From: Photorhabdus khanii NC19 | GTDB taxonomy: Bacteria > Pseudomonadota > Gammaproteobacteria > Enterobacterales > Enterobacteriaceae | Length of the DNA stretch: 64,000 bases | Reading direction: 5' to 3' | Assembly: GCF_000517265.1 (NCBI RefSeq) | Contig: NZ_AYSJ01000013.1 | Coordinates: 49,041-113,040 of the forward strand | In this document: in pieces, positions 29,753 to 40,304 of the stretch | How positions within the stretch are numbered: position 1 is the stretch's first letter | Layout: every line of letters starts with the position of its first letter | The notes under the pieces: model-generated | The model's database searches: none | The model's input: the letters and a program-made list of their open reading frames with translations, nothing else | What the model was told of the DNA's origin: nothing | Program-made: the position numbers and the translations under genes

Positions 29753-30685
29753 ATGAGCGGTAAGACACAAAAATCTGAAAAGTTACAGAAAATTCTCGCG
29801 CGTTCCGGTCACGGTTCTCGCCGCGAAGTAGAAGGTTATATTCAACAAGGGCGCGTCAGTGTTGACGGCAAGATTTCCACTTTAGGTGATCGCATTGAAG
29901 TTCAGCCCTCCACAAAAATCCGCCTTGATGGTCGGATATTAAATATCAAAGAACCACAAAAAGAAGTTTGCCGTGTTCTGGCTTATTACAAACCAGAAGG
30001 TGAACTTTGCACCCGCCATGATCCAGAAGGGCGGCCAACCGTTTTTGATCGTCTGCCTAAGCTATTGGGCTCCCGCTGGATAGCGGTTGGACGTCTGGAT
30101 GTGAATACCTGTGGTTTGTTGCTGTTTACCACAGATGGTGAGCTGGCGAACCGTTTGATGCATCCAAGCCGGGAAGTTGAGCGCGAATATGCTGTTCGGG
30201 TTTTTGGTGAAGTTGATGATGCCAAACTGAAACAGCTGACTAAAGGGATTCAACTGGAAGATGGTCCGGCATCATTCTGTACTGTCGCGTTCAAAGGCGG
30301 TGAGGGGATGAACCAATGGTATAACGTCACGCTGACAGAAGGACGCAACCGTGAAGTTCGTCGTCTTTGGGAAGCTGTGGGTGTACAAGTGAGCCGTCTT
30401 ATTCGTGTGCGTTATGGTGATATTGGCTTGCCAAAAGGTTTACCACGCGGCGGTTGGACAGAACTTGGCTTGGAGCAGACTAACTATTTGCGCCAATTAG
30501 TGGGTTTGAATGCAGAGATGGTTTCCAAAGTGGCGGTTGAACGTGATCAACGCCGTCTTAAAGCTAACCAAATCCGCCGTGCAGTTAAACGCCATACTCA
30601 GGGAACATCACGTCCATCGGCAGGAAAGCGCCCGGGGAGCTCCCGCCAGAATGCGGGGCGTCCAACTGCCCCAAAAGGCCGCTAA
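29753..30685 (+). CDS. rluB: 23S rRNA pseudouridine 2605 synthase
   Basis: 310-residue RsuA/RluB/E/F-family pseudouridine synthase. An S4 RNA-binding domain occupies residues ~10-60 ([21 protein letters not shown]). The catalytic motif [18 protein letters not shown] has the nucleophilic Asp near residue 118, and [15 protein letters not shown] follows. The Arg/Pro-rich tail (residues ~255-310) is disordered and typical of RluB. In E. coli it modifies U2605. Confidence 0.94.
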   Translation: MSGKTQKSEKLQKILARSGHGSRREVEGYIQQGRVSVDGKISTLGDRIEVQPSTKIRLDGRILNIKEPQKEVCRVLAYYKPEGELCTRHDPEGRPTVFDRLPKLLGSRWIAVGRLDVNTCGLLLFTTDGELANRLMHPSREVEREYAVRVFGEVDDAKLKQLTKGIQLEDGPASFCTVAFKGGEGMNQWYNVTLTEGRNREVRRLWEAVGVQVSRLIRVRYGDIGLPKGLPRGGWTELGLEQTNYLRQLVGLNAEMVSKVAVERDQRRLKANQIRRAVKRHTQGTSRPSAGKRPGSSRQNAGRPTAPKGR

Positions 30686-30706
30686 TTTCTATTTCCAGGC
30701 TCTGTG

Positions 30707-30734
30707 GGCCTCGTGTAATCACGGGGCCTTTTTT
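30707..30734 (+). terminator. Terminator of rluB
   Basis: GGCCTCGTG/CACGGGGCC stem (with a G-T pair) followed by six T. It abuts the end of the converging btuR gene. Confidence 0.75.
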
Positions 30735-31329
30735 ACCAGTCGATTCCTTTTTGTGCTTTAATGCCGGCATCAAAAGCATGTTTTACCGGGCGCATCTCTG
30801 TGACGGTATCGGCCATTTCCAATAATTCACGGTGGCAACCGCGGCCGGTAATAATAACGGATTGGTGTTCTGGCCGGTGTTTCAGGGCAGTAATCACATC
30901 TTCAAGAGGAAGATAGCCGTAACTCACCATATAAGTTAGTTCATCCAGTACCACTAGATCCAAATCAGGATCGGCCAGCATCTCCAACGCGTGGCGCCAT
31001 ACCTGATGGCAGGCTACGGTGTCGGTTTCCCGGCTTTGGGTTTCCCAGGTAAAACCTGTCGCCATAACATGGAAATTCACACCATGCTGTTCCAGCAGGT
31101 TTTTCTCGCCATTCGCCCATTTACCTTTTATAAATTGGATAACACCGGCACGTAACCCATGACCTACCGCACGGGTCACTGTGCCAAAAGCCGCCGTGGT
31201 TTTGCCTTTTCCATTGCCGGTAAAAACGATGAAAATTCCCCGTTCTAGCTGTGCAGATTCAATACGGGAATCGACTTTTTCTTTCAGGCGTTGTTGCCTT
31301 TTTTGGTGCTGGTTGTCATTGATTGTCAT
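30733..31329 (-). CDS. btuR: Cob(I)alamin adenosyltransferase
   Basis: CobA/CobO-type corrinoid adenosyltransferase: transfers adenosyl from ATP to cob(I)yrinic acid a,c-diamide or cobalamin, used in salvage. 198 residues with P-loop FTGNGKGKTTAAFG near residue 35 and LVVLDELTYMVSYG. The ATG overlaps the yciK stop (TAATG), so the two are translationally coupled as in E. coli. Confidence 0.95.
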   Translation of the reverse strand: MTINDNQHQKRQQRLKEKVDSRIESAQLERGIFIVFTGNGKGKTTAAFGTVTRAVGHGLRAGVIQFIKGKWANGEKNLLEQHGVNFHVMATGFTWETQSRETDTVACHQVWRHALEMLADPDLDLVVLDELTYMVSYGYLPLEDVITALKHRPEHQSVIITGRGCHRELLEMADTVTEMRPVKHAFDAGIKAQKGIDW

Positions 31330-32093
31330 TATTCGGCTGGTCCTGCTTTGCGTCCGGGTTGCGCATCAAAACTGATGCCTGTTTTACGCAGACTGTCGCT
31401 GCCCATGAGATAAAGATACAGCGGCATAATATCCGCTGGTGTTTTCAGTTTAGCAGAATTTTCGTTAGGGAATGCGTTGGCTCGCATATTTGTGCGTGTG
31501 CCTCCAGGGTTGATGCAATTAACGCGCAGAGAACGGTGTTTATATTCTTCCGCTAAAACTTGCATCATACCTTCAGTTGCAAATTTAGAGGCGGAATAAG
31601 CTCCCCAACCACTGCGACCTTCACGGCCAACGCTTGAACTGGTAAAGATTAATGATCCGTGAGGTGATTTCAATAATAACGGAAGCAATGCCTGAGTTAA
31701 CATAAAGGTTGCATTGACGTTGACTTGCATAACATCGTGCCATAACTGAACCGGCTGTTCTGCCATTGGTGCGACGGCACCCAGTAATCCGGCGTTATGT
31801 AATACACCATCCAGACGTGGATAGTGTTTCGTTAAATCGTCAGCAAATGTTTTACACTCTTCGGCTGTTGTGGTGAGTAGATCCATGGTGTAAATAGCTA
31901 CAGGGGTGCCACCTGCTTGTTCTATCTCTTTTTTGACAGCTTCCAGTTTGTGTGTGGTTCTGCCAAGTAAGATCATTTGTGCTCCATAACGGGCATAAGT
32001 CAAAGCCACTTCACGACCAATCCCATCTCCAGCGCCTGTAACCAGAATAATACGTTGTTGTAGGAGGTCATGTTTAGGTTGGTAATGTAACAT
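31329..32093 (-). CDS. yciK: Short-chain dehydrogenase YciK
   Basis: 254-residue SDR-family NAD(P)-dependent oxidoreductase. Rossmann motif TGAGDGIG (residues ~20-27), LHNAGLLG, catalytic Ser in FTSSSVG and YSASK with the Tyr-Lys pair. The physiological substrate is unknown. It begins MLHYQPKHDLL, conserved with E. coli YciK. Confidence 0.93.
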   Translation of the reverse strand: MLHYQPKHDLLQQRIILVTGAGDGIGREVALTYARYGAQMILLGRTTHKLEAVKKEIEQAGGTPVAIYTMDLLTTTAEECKTFADDLTKHYPRLDGVLHNAGLLGAVAPMAEQPVQLWHDVMQVNVNATFMLTQALLPLLLKSPHGSLIFTSSSVGREGRSGWGAYSASKFATEGMMQVLAEEYKHRSLRVNCINPGGTRTNMRANAFPNENSAKLKTPADIMPLYLYLMGSDSLRKTGISFDAQPGRKAGPAE

Positions 32094-32114
32094 TTGAAGA
32101 TTTCCTGTTATTGA

Positions 32115-32241
32115 TATACCCGTTATCTTTCAAGTTGCCTCTTTGTTGGCTGCACTCGCTCATCCCGGTCACATAGTTCGCTATGCTCCCGGGGATTCGC
32201 TCCCTTGCCGTCTCGATGCATCTTGAAATCTATAGGGTATA
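32115..32241. repeat. ERIC element (127 bp)
   Basis: Exactly 127 bases bounded by TATACCC and GGGTATA. Its inner sequences GCTCCCGGGGATTCGCTC and GTGACCGGGATGAGCGA closely match the conserved ERIC core inverted repeat. It is a non-autonomous, intergenic palindromic repeat of enterics, here between yciK and sohB. If transcribed it would fold into a long hairpin. Confidence 0.92.
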
Positions 32242-32416
32242 GAGCGATTTGTTGCCGCCGGAGGCAGTTCAGGCTATCAAAACAGAAATTGATATATTGA
32301 GTCAAATTTGTAAAAGCTGATTGCTTAAACAGTAAAGGGTGAAACATTGCAGGCGTTAATATCGGTTTTTAGTTAGAATGAAAAATATTAATTATCAGAA
32401 GACAAAGGTGGGTTTT

Positions 32417-33463
32417 GTGGAGTATTTATCTCTTTACGGGTTGTTTTTAGCCAAAGTGATAACGCTGGTGTTGGCCGTTATTGCCTTGGCTATATTTGGT
32501 ATTGGTATGGGAATGCGAAAATCTTCGCTAAAAGGCGAGCTGAAACTGACAGACCTTGGCGAATCATACCGGGATAAACAGCGTCAAATGCAGCAGGCTC
32601 GAATGACCGAAGCCGAAAGAAAAATCTGGCGCAAAGAGTTTAATAAACAACAAAAGCTCGAATCCAAGCAGAAGAAGAGTAAGGCTAAGACAGGGCAGAA
32701 AGGATTACAGAAACCTTGTTTCTATGTGCTGGATTTTAAAGGCAGTATGGATGCACATGAAGTGGATTCATTACGTGAAGAGATTAGCGCGGTTCTGGCA
32801 GTGGCAGATGCAAAAGATGAAGTCTTGCTGCGTCTTGAAAGCCCCGGTGGAATGGTTCATGGTTACGGACTTGCCGCTTCCCAGCTTGCTCGTCTGCGCC
32901 AGAAAGGTGTCCGCCTGACGGTCGTCGTAGATAAAGTGGCTGCCAGTGGTGGTTATATGATGGCTTGTGTTGCTGATCGGATTGTTGCCGCGCCATTTGC
33001 CATTATTGGTTCTATTGGGGTGGTTGCTCAGATCCCAAATATTCATAAGTTATTGAAGAAAAATGATATTGATGTAGAACTGCATACGGCTGGTGAATAT
33101 AAGCGCACATTGACTTTTTTAGGGGAAAATACAGAGCAGGGCCGGAAAAAATTCCAGGAAGATCTCAATCAGACTCACGAATTGTTCAAAGCGTTTATTC
33201 ATACACATCGTCCATTGCTTGATGTGGAAAGTGTCGCTACAGGCGAATATTGGTATGGCACACAGGCGAAAGAAAAAGGGTTGATTGACGAAATTGGTGT
33301 CAGTGATGATCTGTTAATTACTCAAATAGATCACTGTGAAGTTATTGGTGTCAGTTATACACGTCGTAAACGCATGGTAGAGCGTTTCACTGGCAGTACA
33401 ATGGAAGGCATTGATAAACTGTTATTACGCTGGTGGCAGAGAGGAGAAAAGCCTTTGCTTTGA
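32417..33463 (+). CDS. sohB: Inner-membrane peptidase SohB
   Basis: S49-family (SppA-like) serine peptidase, 348 residues, with one N-terminal membrane helix. The catalytic region has LRLESPGG, VDKVAASGGYMMACVAD (nucleophile Ser in ASGGY) and a Lys further on, as in SppA. A GTG at 32417 preceded by AGGTGGG gives VEYLSLYGLFLAK, aligning with E. coli MELLSEYGLFLAK; the upstream ATG at 32378 would add 13 unconserved residues. Confidence 0.9.
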   Translation: MEYLSLYGLFLAKVITLVLAVIALAIFGIGMGMRKSSLKGELKLTDLGESYRDKQRQMQQARMTEAERKIWRKEFNKQQKLESKQKKSKAKTGQKGLQKPCFYVLDFKGSMDAHEVDSLREEISAVLAVADAKDEVLLRLESPGGMVHGYGLAASQLARLRQKGVRLTVVVDKVAASGGYMMACVADRIVAAPFAIIGSIGVVAQIPNIHKLLKKNDIDVELHTAGEYKRTLTFLGENTEQGRKKFQEDLNQTHELFKAFIHTHRPLLDVESVATGEYWYGTQAKEKGLIDEIGVSDDLLITQIDHCEVIGVSYTRRKRMVERFTGSTMEGIDKLLLRWWQRGEKPLL

Positions 33464-33598
33464 TTAAAATACCCCGGCTTTGAATGAATAAATCCTGGCG
33501 TACCCGAAACGGCGTTTTTTCTTAATGCCGTGGGGCGCTTTGGTATCGTGTCTGTTAACAGCCCGGTTGATACGCTGATTGAACCGGGCCACGCTCAT
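33464..33598 (-). other. Possible remnant ORF downstream of sohB
   Basis: A 44-codon minus-strand frame begins MSVARFNQRINRAV and runs through HGIKKKRRFGYARIY to a stop next to the sohB end. It is more GC-rich than the surrounding AT-rich sequence and strongly basic. I do not recognise the family. It may be the tail of a lost mobile-element or phage gene. It has no clear ribosome site. Confidence 0.25.
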
Positions 33599-33891
33599 TT
33601 CCCATTTATCGTCAAGATGTTATTCCCCTGAAAAACCAGATATTTTGTCCCTGTTAAAACATTACAGGTGTTACATAATTTGCTTTATATACCACTTCAC
33701 CTATGTGATGAGAATCAGGATTTTCTACACTCATAATTGGTACTCTGGCTTCGCGTTTATGTGTTCTATCTGGCTGATTTCCAAACAAGTATAAGTCACT
33801 TTTACACCGAATCGTTGGTGCATTTAAACGCACTATACATATTCCCCAAAATGGCGACTTATTAATAATATTCCTAAGGAAATAAAGTATT
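33599..33891. other. AT-rich spacer before the alpha/beta hydrolase
   Basis: No gene seen. It contains the near-palindrome GTGCATTTAAACGCAC at 33818-33833, which overlaps a likely promoter region and could be an operator. Confidence 0.45.
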
Positions 33892-34725
33892 ATGGCTATT
33901 TCGCAATACGATATTCATACCCGTCATGCTGTCATCTCTGTTACTGATACTGGCGGTAATGGGTTACCTGTACTCTTTATACATGGTAATTCAAGCAGTA
34001 AAGACGTTTTTCGCCATCAAGTGAGATGTTTTGGCGACGAATACCGCATTTTGACTATTGATTTGCCAGGGCATGGCGCTTCATCAAACGCAGTGGATCC
34101 TCGCCGGACTTATTCTATATCTGGTTATGCTCTCTGCATTATCGAAGTACTGGAAAAATTAGGCATCAATAAAGTTGCTGTTTTCGGATGGTCACTGGGT
34201 GGTCATATCGGGTTGGAAATGATCTCGCGATTTCCGGGGATTGTTGGATTGATGATTTGTGGCACGCCTCCGGTGAGTCCAGGCGCAGAAAATGTCAGCC
34301 TTGGATTTAAGCCAAGCCGGTTCATGGCAATATCGGGTAAGGCTTCGCTGACTGAAGAGGAAATTACAGATTATACTTTGGCGCTGTATGGCAAAAACGC
34401 GCTTAGTGAACCATTTCTTAGAGCCGCAGTTGCACGGACTGATGGTTTAGCCCGGCAATATATGTCCGAAGCGTCTGTTTCACCCGATGTCATGGATCAA
34501 CGATTGTTGGTTGAAACAAACCCAACTCCTCTAGCGATTGTTAATGGAGCAGAAGATTTATTTGTCAATATTGACTATATCAATGGAATAACCTACAAAA
34601 ATCTCTGGACTGGTCGTGTTTATAATTTAGCCAATCTTGGGCATGGACCATTTTGGGAAGCGCCGGAGAGGTTTAATGTCATGATGGCGGGTTTTTTCTC
34701 CGATCTTCACCTGAAGATTAAATAA
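33892..34725 (+). CDS. Alpha/beta-fold hydrolase
   Basis: 277-residue alpha/beta hydrolase of unknown substrate. Oxyanion motif HGNSSS near residue 32, nucleophile elbow GWSLGG (Ser near residue 102) and C-terminal His in LGHGPFWEAPERF. No signal peptide, so probably cytoplasmic. An AAGGAA precedes the ATG. It is inserted between sohB and yciN, which are neighbours in E. coli, so it is accessory. Esterase, lactonase or haloperoxidase-like activities are all possible. Confidence 0.82.
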   Translation: MAISQYDIHTRHAVISVTDTGGNGLPVLFIHGNSSSKDVFRHQVRCFGDEYRILTIDLPGHGASSNAVDPRRTYSISGYALCIIEVLEKLGINKVAVFGWSLGGHIGLEMISRFPGIVGLMICGTPPVSPGAENVSLGFKPSRFMAISGKASLTEEEITDYTLALYGKNALSEPFLRAAVARTDGLARQYMSEASVSPDVMDQRLLVETNPTPLAIVNGAEDLFVNIDYINGITYKNLWTGRVYNLANLGHGPFWEAPERFNVMMAGFFSDLHLKIK

Positions 34726-34828
34726 TATTCAAAGTTTATAGTACATAGTGTTTTATATACCCGGCAGATATAGTTTTAGATGATTTTTATATATCTGCCT
34801 ATTCGTTTCGTTGCTCTATAAATTTTTG

Positions 34829-34996
34829 TTATTCATTTTCATCCAGAGAAAATTCACCACGGAATACCAGCATATCCCCTTTTTGTGCTACATCGTCTAG
34901 GTACATACCCTGAATAAAATCCTCGTGTTGGCGGATAATACGGTTGGCTTTTTCCAATAATTGTTCACGTTTAATCGATGTCGTTCCCTTTCGCAT
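34829..34996 (-). CDS. yciN: YciN-like protein, C-terminally short
   Basis: 55 residues starting MRKGTTSIKREQLLEKANRI and containing RQHEDFIQGM and VLVFRGEF-like text, which I recognise as the N-terminal two-thirds of YciN (83 residues in E. coli). It ends at LDENE, lacking the usual C-terminal ~28 residues. The start at 34996 follows an AGGGG; the longer frame from 35101 adds unrelated residues. Position between sohB and topA is the E. coli one. Function unknown; possibly a truncated remnant. Confidence 0.6.
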   Translation of the reverse strand: MRKGTTSIKREQLLEKANRIIRQHEDFIQGMYLDDVAQKGDMLVFRGEFSLDENE

Positions 34997-35294
34997 TTCT
35001 CTGCCCCTATCAAAAATAATTTGTTGCGCATCATTTTTTATCAGGTAGAGTGTGAACTTTTCGTCATGCAGATGGAAGATTTTGTTTACGATTCGTTTCA
35101 TTCATTTGCATAGCTCATGGGCGGTATCTAAAATACCTTAAATAATTCAACAGGTTTCGCGTTCAGGTGGATCATCTGAATAAAAATAAGTTGATATATT
35201 GAGAATCTATCGCAATATAAAAAGAGGTTTTAAATACCGTGATATGGACGCTGTGAATTCCGTCATCTGAAAAGATAATTAGGTAAAGATAACT

Positions 35295-37895
35295 ATGGGT
35301 AAAGCTCTTGTAATAGTGGAGTCCCCGGCAAAGGCCAAAACAATCAATAAATATTTGGGGAGTGACTACGTGGTGAAATCCAGCGTGGGTCATATCCGTG
35401 ATTTGCCGACCAGCGGCTCAGCCAGCAAAAAGAGTTCGAGCTCATCTACCGATAAGTCTAAGAAGAAGGTCAAAAAAGATGAGAAAGCCGCATTAGTCAG
35501 CCGTATGGGGGTTGACCCATACTGCGGTTGGGAAGCTGATTATCAGGTTTTGCCAGGCAAAGAGAAGGTCGTGGCAGAGCTGAAATCACTGGCTGAAAAA
35601 GCAGATCATGTTTATCTCGCAACGGATCTTGACCGTGAAGGAGAAGCCATTGCATGGCACTTGCGGGAGGTGATTGGTGGTGATAGTGATCGTTTTAGCC
35701 GGGTTGTTTTTAATGAGATTACTAAAAACGCCATCAAACAGGCATTTGATAATCCAGGTGAATTGAATATTGACCGGATAAACGCTCAACAAGCCCGTCG
35801 TTTTATGGATCGGGTTGTGGGGTATATGGTTTCTCCGTTATTGTGGAAAAAGGTTGCCAGAGGGCTTTCTGCCGGTCGTGTGCAATCTGTAGCGGTCCGC
35901 CTTGTTGTAGAAAGAGAGCGCGAAATTAAAGCGTTTGTACCGGTGGAATATTGGCAGTTACACGCTGATTTACTGGCGACAGGTGAAATTTCACTGCATA
36001 TGGAGGTGACTCATAAGCAGGGTAAGCCGTTTAAGCCGGTTAATAGTGAACAAACTCAGGCCGCCATATCGTTACTGGAAAAAGCCCGTTACAAAGTTAT
36101 TGATCGTGAAGATCGCCCAACATCCAGTAAACCGGGTGCGCCATTTATCACCTCCACATTACAACAGGCTGCCAGCACGCGTTTAAGCTTTGGTGTTAAA
36201 AAGACCATGATGATGGCCCAGCGTTTGTATGAGGCTGGGTATATTACCTACATGCGTACTGACTCAACCAACCTGAGTCAGGATGCGCTGGACATGGTTC
36301 GTGGTTATATCGGTGATAATTTTGGTGATAAATACCTGCCGAAAACAGCGAATACTTACAGCAGTAAAGAGAATTCACAGGAAGCGCACGAAGCTATTCG
36401 TCCTTCCAACGTTGATGTCATGTCTGAACAGCTGAAAGATATGGATGCGGATGCGCAAAAACTGTATCAGCTTATCTGGCGTCAGTTTGTTGCTTGTCAA
36501 ATGACACCGGCACAATACGATTCCACAACCCTGACGGTACAGGCGGGTGATTTTGAGTTGCGCGCCAAAGGCCGTACATTGCGTTTCGATGGCTGGACAA
36601 AAGTGATGCCTGCATTGCGCAAGGGCGATGAAGACCACACTTTGCCTGTTGTTGGTATTGGCACTGAACTTGACTTGCAACAACTGCTCCCAAGCCAGCA
36701 CTTTACCAAACCGCCAGCACGTTACAGCGAGGCGTCTTTGGTTAGGGAACTGGAAAAACGCAGTATTGGTCGTCCGTCTACCTATGCTTCCATTATTTCC
36801 ACGATTCAGGATCGTGGTTATGTTCGGGCGGAGAGCCGTCGTTTCTATTCAGAGAAAATGGGGGAAATTGTAACTGATCGGCTGGAAGAGAATTTCAACG
36901 AGCTGATGAGTTATGATTTTACCGCGCGAATGGAAGATCAGCTCGATCAGGTCGCAAGTAATAAAGCTGAATGGAAAGGGGTTTTAGATGAGTTTTTCAC
37001 TGATTTCAGTGAACAGCTTGATGTCGCCAATAAAGACCCGGAAGATGGCGGAATGCGGCCTAACCCGATGGTGATTACCTCCATCGAGTGTCCGACATGC
37101 AATCGCCCTATGGGTATTCGCACGGCAACCACTGGCGTTTTCTTGGGTTGTTCCGGTTATGCGTTGTCACCTAAAGAGCGTTGCAAGCAGACGATTAACC
37201 TTATCCCTGAAAATGAAATTCTCAACATTTTGGAAGGGGATGATGCGGAAACAAACGCATTACGTGCTCGTCGTCGTTGTAGAAAATGCGGTACAGCGAT
37301 GGACAGCTATCTTATCGATACCCAGCGTAAATTACATGTTTGTGGTAATAATCCGGCTTGTGATGGCTACGAAGTGGAAGAGGGCGAGTTTCGCATCAAG
37401 GGATATGATGGTCCTGTTATCGAGTGTGAGAAATGTGGCGCTGAAATGCACCTGAAAATGGGGCGTTTTGGTAAATACATGGGCTGTACCAATGAAACGT
37501 GTAAAAATACCCGCAAGATCCTGCGTAGTGGAGAAGTCGCTCCACCAAAAGAAGATCCGGTTCCGTTACCTGAACTTCCTTGTGAAAAGTCTGATGCATA
37601 TTTTGTATTGCGTGATGGTGCCGCTGGTGTCTTTTTAGCAGCAAATACTTTTCCTAAATCGAGAGAAACCAGAGCTCCGTTGGTAGAAGAGTTGGTTCGT
37701 TTTAAAGACCGCTTGCCGGAAAAACTACGCTATCTGGCTGACGCGCCTGTGGCTGATGCTGAAGGTAATAAAACGGTTATCCGTTTTAGTCGTAAAACTA
37801 AACAGCAATATGCTGCTTCAGAGAAAAATGGCAAGGCAACGGGGTGGAGTGTGTTTTATGTTGATGGGAAATGGGTTGAGAAAGATAAACAGTAA
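35295..37895 (+). CDS. topA: DNA topoisomerase I
   Basis: Type IA topoisomerase relaxing negative supercoils, 866 residues, same length class as E. coli. TOPRIM domain at the N-terminus ([24 protein letters not shown]). The active-site Tyr is in [11 protein letters not shown], near residue 320. C-terminal zinc ribbons follow (CPTCNRPMG...[31 protein letters not shown]). It is followed by a terminator, then cysB, as in E. coli. Confidence 0.98.
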   Translation: MGKALVIVESPAKAKTINKYLGSDYVVKSSVGHIRDLPTSGSASKKSSSSSTDKSKKKVKKDEKAALVSRMGVDPYCGWEADYQVLPGKEKVVAELKSLAEKADHVYLATDLDREGEAIAWHLREVIGGDSDRFSRVVFNEITKNAIKQAFDNPGELNIDRINAQQARRFMDRVVGYMVSPLLWKKVARGLSAGRVQSVAVRLVVEREREIKAFVPVEYWQLHADLLATGEISLHMEVTHKQGKPFKPVNSEQTQAAISLLEKARYKVIDREDRPTSSKPGAPFITSTLQQAASTRLSFGVKKTMMMAQRLYEAGYITYMRTDSTNLSQDALDMVRGYIGDNFGDKYLPKTANTYSSKENSQEAHEAIRPSNVDVMSEQLKDMDADAQKLYQLIWRQFVACQMTPAQYDSTTLTVQAGDFELRAKGRTLRFDGWTKVMPALRKGDEDHTLPVVGIGTELDLQQLLPSQHFTKPPARYSEASLVRELEKRSIGRPSTYASIISTIQDRGYVRAESRRFYSEKMGEIVTDRLEENFNELMSYDFTARMEDQLDQVASNKAEWKGVLDEFFTDFSEQLDVANKDPEDGGMRPNPMVITSIECPTCNRPMGIRTATTGVFLGCSGYALSPKERCKQTINLIPENEILNILEGDDAETNALRARRRCRKCGTAMDSYLIDTQRKLHVCGNNPACDGYEVEEGEFRIKGYDGPVIECEKCGAEMHLKMGRFGKYMGCTNETCKNTRKILRSGEVAPPKEDPVPLPELPCEKSDAYFVLRDGAAGVFLAANTFPKSRETRAPLVEELVRFKDRLPEKLRYLADAPVADAEGNKTVIRFSRKTKQQYAASEKNGKATGWSVFYVDGKWVEKDKQ

Positions 37896-39174
<1,279 letters not shown>

Positions 39175-39185
39175 TACAATAATAA

Positions 39186-39218
39186 GGGAGATAATGGCTT
39201 CCATTATCTCCCGGATTT
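39186..39218 (+). terminator. Hairpin terminator after cysB
   Basis: Perfect twelve-base stem GGGAGATAATGG/CCATTATCTCCC with a three-base loop and a weak T-rich tail. It lies just before the converging unknown gene and may serve both. Confidence 0.7.
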
Positions 39219-39224
39219 TACTTA

Positions 39225-40052
39225 TCAGGTTGGATCAAATTCACCACTGAAGAAATCATCGGAATCTTCTATTGATATTTTTCTGTGTTTATTAATGAAA
39301 TTATCAAAACTGGCCTTAAGATCAGGATGTTCGAGCGCTTCGTAGTCTAAGACCGATATCAAGGATGAGTATTCAAAATCAATATTAACATTCTCATTAG
39401 AAGCACAACTTGATAAAAAATTTGAATTATTACTATCGAAATTAATTCGATAGAGTTTTAGTTTCGGAATATATACTGTCTTTTCTCCGACAACCAAGGT
39501 ATCTATGGCAATTGTCAGTGTCAGAGTAGAATAAAAACCTTTATTTTTCCGAATGCCTAAACGAATCGTTTCTCCTTGTTTGGTAAGAAAGTCAGCGAAG
39601 TTTGCCAGCATATCTGTATTTTCGAATACAACAACATTCATGATAAAATGAAGAAAACTTTTTGAGATGCTTAGACCAGTCAATGAGTCTGTATAGTTTT
39701 TGGATTCGACTTTGCTGGTACCCATTAAAGGGAGTTTGTTGACGACTTGAGTCCAGAATGCCATATCTGTTTTATATTTCTCTCCATGCTTTTCTGCATG
39801 TTTATTGACATAATTAGTTGCGATGGAGGAAAGTGCAATTAATGTTTGACTTAAACTATTGGTTTTTTCCTGAACATCTTTTTGATCGGATAATTGTGTT
39901 GCTATAATGAACTGAACTAAACCATCTTTTTCTTTATATGTGTTTGTATTTTCTATATTAAAATAAGCTCCATCGATGTGGAAGAACTTATTGGCTTCAT
40001 TGATTTTCTCGATATGATCCTGGTGATTTATAACTGAGTCTTTTATATCCAT
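39225..40052 (-). CDS. Unrecognised 275-aa protein between cysB and acnA
   Basis: I do not recognise the family. It has 275 residues and no signal peptide or clear transmembrane helix. The N-terminal third is polar with FFHIDGAYFNIENTNTY, the middle is helical with YVNKHAEKHGEKYK, and the C-terminus is acidic (EDSDDFFSGEFDPT). AAGGAA six bases before the ATG supports translation. Composition is AT-rich relative to cysB and acnA, and these are near neighbours in E. coli, so it is likely a lineage-specific insertion. An insect- or nematode-related role is possible but has no direct support. Confidence 0.65.
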   Translation of the reverse strand: MDIKDSVINHQDHIEKINEANKFFHIDGAYFNIENTNTYKEKDGLVQFIIATQLSDQKDVQEKTNSLSQTLIALSSIATNYVNKHAEKHGEKYKTDMAFWTQVVNKLPLMGTSKVESKNYTDSLTGLSISKSFLHFIMNVVVFENTDMLANFADFLTKQGETIRLGIRKNKGFYSTLTLTIAIDTLVVGEKTVYIPKLKLYRINFDSNNSNFLSSCASNENVNIDFEYSSLISVLDYEALEHPDLKASFDNFINKHRKISIEDSDDFFSGEFDPT

Positions 40053-40304
40053 AATTTTTTCCTTATTCTTTTAATTAATAATTAGAGTCCAATTTAATTG
40101 TTGGCGAACTAATTCTAGCTGATTGTCATTCAATTGTTTACCTGACTAAATCATCAAAATTTATTATAGAAATTCTGATGGATAATCTGAATTGACAAAT
40201 TGTGTGGTAATAAAAAACAATTATTTGCTTATATGTTATGTTTAACTTGTGCCATTATCATAAGATGGCTCTGAGTGATGCCAACATAATAAGAAGGAGG
40301 AGTT

